From a virus, in IMG/VR virus record IMGVR_UViG_3300033571_016206, positions 1 to 25,220 of that record: 25,220 bases of DNA; one strand, written 5' to 3'. Positions within the stretch are counted from its first letter, which is position 1. Each line of letters opens with the position of its first letter. Shown here in pieces: positions 21,402-25,220 of the stretch. Position numbers and translations under genes: made by a program. Under the pieces are notes generated by a model. It did not search any database. It was given only the letters and a program-made list of their open reading frames with translations, and was not told the DNA's origin.

Positions 21402-22472
21402 ATGAATGAAGTCGCTGTCAAAACCGACAATCCACTTGTCCGGCTCAATGAACAACTCGAAACCAGAAGCGCGCAGTTTCAAGCCGCGCTTCCCGCGCAT
21501 ATCCCAATCGAAAAGTTCAAGCGTGTCGTGCTGACCGCCGTGCAGCAAAACCCCAAGCTAGCCAAGGCTGACCGGCCAACCCTTTTCACCAGCGCGATGA
21601 AGGCGGCTCAAGACGGTCTGCTGCCCGATGGGCGGGAAGGCGCACTGGTGATCTACAACACCAAGATCAAGGATAATAACGGCGACGAGAAATGGATCGA
21701 CGCCGTTCAGTGGATGCCGATGGTTGCCGGGCTTCGGAAGAAGGTCCGCAACAGCGGCGAGATTGCTACGTGGGAGGCGCATGTCGTTTACGAAAAGGAT
21801 GCCTTTGAGTTCGAGTTGGGCGATGATCCATACATCAAACACAAGCCTTTCATGGGCGGAGACCGCGGCAAGATCATTGCCGCCTATTCCGTGGCTACGC
21901 TGAAATCCGGCGAGAAATCGCGGGAGGTCATGAGCATCGATGAAATCATGGCTATCTGGCGGAAATCATCGAAAGCGAAGGACAAAGACGGCAATCCGAC
22001 AGGGCCGTGGCGCGATCACCAGGGCGAAATGTGCCGGAAGACCGTGGCGCGGCGGCACTCCAAGGTGCTGCCGATGAACACCGACCTTGACGATCTGATC
22101 CGCCGCGATGACGATCTGTACGACATGGAGGGCGCCAGCGACAAAGCGCAGGCCGGGGCGGCAGCAGTTCGACGGCCTCAACTGTCCGACTTTTCGGCAA
22201 TCCCGTCATCCGCACCGACTGACTCTAAGCCGCAGGCCGCCGCTCCTGCCGCCGTTGCCGAAGCCTTGGAGTCGGATGAACCGGAAACAGAACCCGAAGG
22301 CGTGACCATACCTGACGCCATGGCGCTGGGCGATCAGGCGAGGCGCGACGGCAAGCGAAAGGTGGTTCCTCCGGACGTGGCGCAGCTGGGCACCGGCTAT
22401 GGAGATGCCTGGAGAGAGGGTTGGGACAACGCTGACGCCGAATTGGCGGCGGAAAGGAGCGCCGCGCCATGA
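21402..22472 (+). CDS. recT: RecT annealase with C-terminal Rmf-like domain
   Basis: 356 residues. The first 240 are RecT: FKRVVLTAVQQNPKLAKADR, FTSAMKAAQDGLLPDGREGA, DAVQWMPMVAGLRKKVRNSG, then MCRKTVARRHSKVLP, in the normal order. RecT anneals complementary single strands for phage recombination. After an Ala/Pro/Glu-rich linker, residues about 300-350 read MALGDQARRDGKRKVVPP and GYGDAWREGWDNADAE. That is the spaced A-LG-A--G--------W--GW--A pattern of ribosome modulation factor. Such tails are not usual on RecT. No RecE-type or YqaJ nuclease gene is seen next to it. Start has GGAG about 9 bases upstream. Confidence 0.93.
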   Translation: MNEVAVKTDNPLVRLNEQLETRSAQFQAALPAHIPIEKFKRVVLTAVQQNPKLAKADRPTLFTSAMKAAQDGLLPDGREGALVIYNTKIKDNNGDEKWIDAVQWMPMVAGLRKKVRNSGEIATWEAHVVYEKDAFEFELGDDPYIKHKPFMGGDRGKIIAAYSVATLKSGEKSREVMSIDEIMAIWRKSSKAKDKDGNPTGPWRDHQGEMCRKTVARRHSKVLPMNTDLDDLIRRDDDLYDMEGASDKAQAGAAAVRRPQLSDFSAIPSSAPTDSKPQAAAPAAVAEALESDEPETEPEGVTIPDAMALGDQARRDGKRKVVPPDVAQLGTGYGDAWREGWDNADAELAAERSAAP

Positions 22473-22561
22473 CCGATCTTGAAATCGGCCTGTGGGCCAT
22501 GATTGCCGGTTGCATGGTTGCAATCGGCTTTATCCTGCATATCGCGATGAGGCCGGAATGA
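22469..22561 (+). CDS. 30-residue single-pass membrane peptide
   Basis: MTDLEIGLWAMIAGCMVAIG then FILHIAMRPE. ATGA overlaps with both RecT and the next gene. One hydrophobic helix spans residues about 5-27. It is coupled on both sides, so translation is likely; function unknown. Confidence 0.55.
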   Translation: MTDLEIGLWAMIAGCMVAIGFILHIAMRPE

Positions 22562-22833
22562 GCGCGATCGCAACCTGCATTATGCTCGGCGCCGTACTGG
22601 GGTCGATCCTCACGGCGGCAATCATTGCGGTTAGTGCGACCATGATCCGTCGGCCGCCTGGGGGCGCCATGGAGCCGGAGGAATGGGGCGAGCAGGCCTA
22701 CCGCCCACCGCGAACCGCCAATGTTCAGGCGCCCGCACCACACACCAACCCCCACATTATCACGCCCGAGACAGCAACCGCCCCGCGCGTCATCACACGG
22801 CTAACCAGACAGGAAAGGACGACCGAACTATGA
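22558..22833 (+). CDS. Single-pass membrane protein (91 aa)
   Basis: MSAIATCIMLGAVLGSILTA; a hydrophobic helix at residues about 3-30 (ATCIMLGAVLGSILTAAIIA), then RRPPGG and a hydrophilic Pro-rich tail that ends TRLTRQERTTEL. The open frame extends back to 22492, but the ATG at 22558 has the ATGA overlap. Topology suggests a tail in the cytoplasm. Role unknown. Confidence 0.6.
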   Translation: MSAIATCIMLGAVLGSILTAAIIAVSATMIRRPPGGAMEPEEWGEQAYRPPRTANVQAPAPHTNPHIITPETATAPRVITRLTRQERTTEL

Positions 22834-23159
22834 GCATGATAACCACATTCCAGACGATTGAGCGTTTGCGCGCCGCAGCCGTTGAACTCAGACAGAACGT
22901 TCGTGAGGGACACAAAGAGAATGTCGCGATGCTTAAATCTGACCTGAAAGTGATCCTCAACACCATCACCGCTATTGAGGATCATGCGAAGCTCGCTTTC
23001 ACGCATCAGATTGAGAAGACCAACGCATGGCGGGACGACACGATTGCGGAGCTCGACCTTATCATCATCGGATGCACCGAGGCCATTGGCGAATCGTTTG
23101 ATCTGCCGCCGCCTCAGTCGGCAGCAGAAGCGCCAGCGGAGAAGCAGGCTGAACAATAG
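22830..23159 (+). CDS. Helical hypothetical protein (109 aa)
   Basis: MSMITTFQTIERLRAAAVEL, ATGA overlap. All helical, coiled-coil-like (GHKENVAMLKSDLKVILNTI and HQIEKTNAWRDDTIAELDLI), with a Glu/Ala/Pro tail. No recognised family. Confidence 0.65.
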   Translation: MSMITTFQTIERLRAAAVELRQNVREGHKENVAMLKSDLKVILNTITAIEDHAKLAFTHQIEKTNAWRDDTIAELDLIIIGCTEAIGESFDLPPPQSAAEAPAEKQAEQ

Positions 23160-23196
23160 TCGGCAGCATCGGGAAACGATCTATCAGGAGTGAGCC

Positions 23197-23412
23197 ATGA
23201 CCAGAGACGACCATATTAAGTTATGCAAACAGCGCGCTAACGAATACCTAAAGCGCGGCGACGTAAGTAACGCTATAAACTCCATGCTTAGCGATCTTGA
23301 TAAGCATTCAGAAACAAGGGAGATCGGCGCGAAAATGTCAATGGATGGCATGATATGCGTGATTGAAAACGATCTTGATAAGGCACGACGCTTCATAAAC
23401 GATTTTTCTTGA
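23197..23412 (+). CDS. Small phage protein (71 aa), helix-rich
   Basis: MTRDDHIKLCKQRANEYLKR, with AGGAG upstream. The pattern CKQRANEYLKRGDVSNAINS then MLSDLDKHSETREIG is a helical hairpin found in many small phage early proteins. The C-terminal half (MICVIENDLDKARRFINDF) is another helix. The DNA has lower GC than its neighbours, which hints at recent acquisition. Function unknown. Confidence 0.75.
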   Translation: MTRDDHIKLCKQRANEYLKRGDVSNAINSMLSDLDKHSETREIGAKMSMDGMICVIENDLDKARRFINDFS

Positions 23413-23428
23413 TGTGGGGAAACAAGCC

Positions 23429-23677
23429 ATGACCCGAGATCGGATCATCGAGAAGGTCGGGCGGGCGATGTGCCGGGCACAGTGCGATCGCCGTGGCGCT
23501 ATGGCGTGTGACGGCATTTTCAGTTTTGACGACGGATGTTCTGGATACACGGAATTTTTGAAAGCCGCACAGGCGACAATAGCGACGTTGGAGAGTACGG
23601 GATACCATATTGCCCGCATCGGCAAAATGGTTGCGCCGCCCGCCGAGACGACACCAGCGCCGGAGGAGAAGCCATGA
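23429..23677 (+). CDS. Small hypothetical phage protein (82 aa)
   Basis: ATG 23429 (MTRDRIIEKVGRAMCRAQCD) preferred over GTG 23414. It has four Cys in the first 40 residues (CRAQCD, CDG, CSG) and the segment FLKAAQATIATLESTGYHIA, a common helical phage module. Pro/Glu tail. Function unknown. Confidence 0.65.
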   Translation: MTRDRIIEKVGRAMCRAQCDRRGAMACDGIFSFDDGCSGYTEFLKAAQATIATLESTGYHIARIGKMVAPPAETTPAPEEKP

Positions 23678-23784
23678 CCGAAATTCTAACCTATTTCCTT
23701 CTTGGCTTCATCGCTGGCCTCGTGCCGTGCGCGGTGATCCTGTGGTGTTTGATCCATCCTGAGACGTGGTGGCCAAGAAGATGA
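23674..23784 (+). CDS. 36-residue membrane peptide
   Basis: MTEILTYFLLGFIAGLVPCA followed by VILWCLIHPETWWPRR. One or one-and-a-half hydrophobic helices and a basic C-terminus. ATGA overlaps on both sides. Function unknown. Confidence 0.55.
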   Translation: MTEILTYFLLGFIAGLVPCAVILWCLIHPETWWPRR

Positions 23785-24170
23785 GCGATTGCTTTTGCGA
23801 TTATGACCCACCAGCTTTCTACCGGGCAAAGGTAGTCAAGGCGCGCAAAGAACACAGATGCGAAGAATGTCGCCGGACGATCGTGCCGGGCGAGTCGTAT
23901 GAAAAAGCATTTGGCGTTTGGGGTGGTATATCTGACACATTCAAAACGTGTCCGCACTGTCTGGACATACGCCGGTTCGTGGAAAACTCCGTGCCGTGTT
24001 TTTGTTGGATGCACAGAAGTGTTTTGTATGACGCCGGAGACGCCATTGCGGATGCCTATATTCGAGCCAAGGACGAGGTAAAGGGACTGGCTTTCGGGTA
24101 TGGCCGTCTTGTCATTGCTGGCAGGCGGGCACAGAAGGGTTTTCCGACGGCGCTGGAGAAAAACGGATGA
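23781..24170 (+). CDS. Zinc-binding-type hypothetical protein (129 aa)
   Basis: ATG 23781 (MSDCFCDYDPPAFYRAKVVK) overlaps the previous stop as ATGA; a GTG at 23766 is an alternative. Cysteine pairs CFC, CEEC, CPHC and CFC, with HRCEECRRTIVPGESYEKA and TFKTCPHCLDIRRFV, suggest a treble-clef or zinc-ribbon fold. This family is frequent in alphaproteobacterial phages; a DNA-related role is likely but not shown. Confidence 0.75.
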   Translation: MSDCFCDYDPPAFYRAKVVKARKEHRCEECRRTIVPGESYEKAFGVWGGISDTFKTCPHCLDIRRFVENSVPCFCWMHRSVLYDAGDAIADAYIRAKDEVKGLAFGYGRLVIAGRRAQKGFPTALEKNG

Positions 24171-24562
24171 AGCTCCAATCCCCCTCCGACGTGCGCGCCA
24201 TGTTCCCCGATGACAGGCAACCAAGCTTGCGGCGCATCATTTCTGAGGCCCGTTCGCGCGGGTGTTGCGTTCGGCTGGGTCGCGGCATAGGCTTCACGCC
24301 CGCGCAGGTGGAGGCCTTGTTGCAGTCATGCTCCGGCTTAAACGATACAAAGGGCGCCCGTACTGGATCGTCACCGGCACGGTCGCGGGGGTCGGCATAT
24401 TTGAAAGCACGGGAACTGCTGACAGACAGCTTGCCGAGCAATACCGGCTCAGGCGCGAAAGGCAAATCTACGAGGAAGCGGCGCTTGGCAGAAAGCCCGT
24501 CGCCAGTTTCGCGGATGCCGTTGCCGTCTATGTCCAGTCCGGAAGGCGGTCCCGATTCCTGA
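24167..24562 (+). CDS. Excisionase-like DNA-binding protein overlapping the integrase
   Basis: 131 residues: MKLQSPSDVRAMFPDDRQPS, then LRRIISEARSRGCCVRLGRG and IGFTPAQVEALLQ. The first 55 residues look like a small winged-helix or excisionase-type DNA binder that would control integrase direction. The remainder (SPARSRGSAYLKARELLTDS; GAKGKSTRKRRLAESP) is low complexity and basic and overlaps the integrase frame by 235 bases. I recall similar long tails in rhizobial phages, so the overlap may be genuine. Function as Xis is an inference. Confidence 0.65.
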   Translation: MKLQSPSDVRAMFPDDRQPSLRRIISEARSRGCCVRLGRGIGFTPAQVEALLQSCSGLNDTKGARTGSSPARSRGSAYLKARELLTDSLPSNTGSGAKGKSTRKRRLAESPSPVSRMPLPSMSSPEGGPDS

Positions 24563-25220
24563 CGCCGCTCTTGGACCATTTCCGAGAGACGCCGCTTCCT
24601 GACATTGGGCAGGCGGAAATAGATGAAGCGGCGCGGGTGCTGTACCCTCGCGCCGGACCCTCGACAATCAATCGGCAAGTCATCGGCCCTATGGTTGCCG
24701 TCTTACGGGCTGCCGCCAGGGCAAGGCTTGAAGGCGCGGCAATCCCAATGGTCTCCCGCCGGAAAGAGACCCGGCCAGCGGTGCAGCCTGCGAGCGATGA
24801 ACATATCGCCGCGATCCTGCCGCACTTGAAACCGGGTGCCAGGGCGCTTGTGGTCCTCATGACCTACACAGGTCTGCGAACCGGAGAGGCTTTGAGGGTG
24901 TCGGCGAATGATGTCAGGCAAGGCTATGTCCATGTGGCCAAGACGAAGAATGGCCGCCCGCGCATGGTGCCCGTTCCGGACGGCTGGGAGTATCCGGCGG
25001 GAGGTTGGGGCCTATCGAGTAGCCAAGCCCTAGGAAAGGCCCTCAGGCGCGCCCACAAGGCCGCTGGGCTGCCATATATGGACGGGCACCAGATCGGGCG
25101 TCATGCGTTCGCTGCACGGTTCTTGAGGGCTGGCGGAAGCATCAAAGCCCTGAAACAGGCCGGTGACTGGCAGAAATTGGCGGTTGTCGATGAGATTTAT
25201 GGCCACCTGGAGCAATCCGA
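24328..25220 (+). CDS. int: Tyrosine-type phage integrase (C-terminus cut by window edge)
   Basis: An open frame runs from ATG 24328 (MLRLKRYKGRPYWIVTGTVA) through 297 codons to the right edge. GGAGG lies 13 bases upstream, a loose fit. Conserved recombinase residues are in place: Arg in TYTGLRTGEALRV, Lys in HVAKTKNGRPRMVPVP, the His-Arg box GHQIGRHAFAARFL, Trp in AGDWQKLAVVDE and the nucleophile Tyr in EIYGHLEQS. The His is four residues before the Arg, as in a subgroup of integrases with GRH rather than the usual HxLRH. Only a short C-terminal tail is missing. The attachment site should lie beyond the right edge. Confidence 0.92.
   Translation, partial: MLRLKRYKGRPYWIVTGTVAGVGIFESTGTADRQLAEQYRLRRERQIYEEAALGRKPVASFADAVAVYVQSGRRSRFLTPLLDHFRETPLPDIGQAEIDEAARVLYPRAGPSTINRQVIGPMVAVLRAAARARLEGAAIPMVSRRKETRPAVQPASDEHIAAILPHLKPGARALVVLMTYTGLRTGEALRVSANDVRQGYVHVAKTKNGRPRMVPVPDGWEYPAGGWGLSSSQALGKALRRAHKAAGLPYMDGHQIGRHAFAARFLRAGGSIKALKQAGDWQKLAVVDEIYGHLEQS

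Overview
The window is the interior and integrase-proximal end of a temperate tailed-phage genome (prophage) from an alphaproteobacterium, most likely of the Hyphomicrobiales (rhizobial) type. Host assignment rests on two phage genes whose families are essentially alphaproteobacterial: a GcrA-like cell-cycle regulator (13540-14091, -) and a GapR/DUF2312-like nucleoid protein (14513-14806, -). The DNA is GC-rich, genes are packed edge to edge, and most junctions are 1-4 base start/stop overlaps (ATGA, GTGA, TGATG), typical of phage operons. No rRNA, tRNA, CRISPR array or insertion sequence was seen.

Layout. (1) Positions 1-7438, minus strand: the virion-assembly block, read right to left as small-terminase-like protein, a 92-residue unknown, large terminase, three small (probably virion) proteins, a P22-type portal of about 817 residues, and a large glycine-rich virion or adhesin-like protein that runs off the left edge. 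(2) 7439-8244: a gene of unknown function, then a strong minus-strand terminator and a parS-like palindrome just ahead of the small terminase gene; this looks like an early/late control point. (3) 8300-9200: two plus-strand genes with their own TTGACA promoter, two matching operator palindromes and their own terminators, inserted against the surrounding minus-strand genes (a moron-like cassette). (4) 9234-16248, minus strand: the early lytic/replication operon, from a YdaS/Cro-like regulator through a putative DNA-binding protein, GapR-like, VRR-NUC nuclease, GcrA-like and many small proteins to a DnaB helicase and a replisome-organiser-like protein. (5) 16249-16342: divergent immunity region with operator dyads. 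(6) 16331-25220, plus strand: the putative repressor, a small membrane protein, then a long accessory operon of more than 20 small genes including a Gly-rich repeat protein and a RecT annealase with an Rmf-like tail, ending in an excisionase-like gene that overlaps a tyrosine integrase cut by the right edge.

How it works together (inference). The divergent repressor/Cro pair would choose between lysogeny and the leftward replication operon. A second operator with the same geometry lies before the rightward accessory operon, so one repressor could silence both. RecT and the VRR-NUC nuclease supply recombination functions, DnaB and its partner supply replication, and the GcrA/GapR homologues could tie phage expression or replication to the host cell cycle. 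The cassette at 8.3-9.2 kb has a different operator sequence and so probably answers to another regulator.
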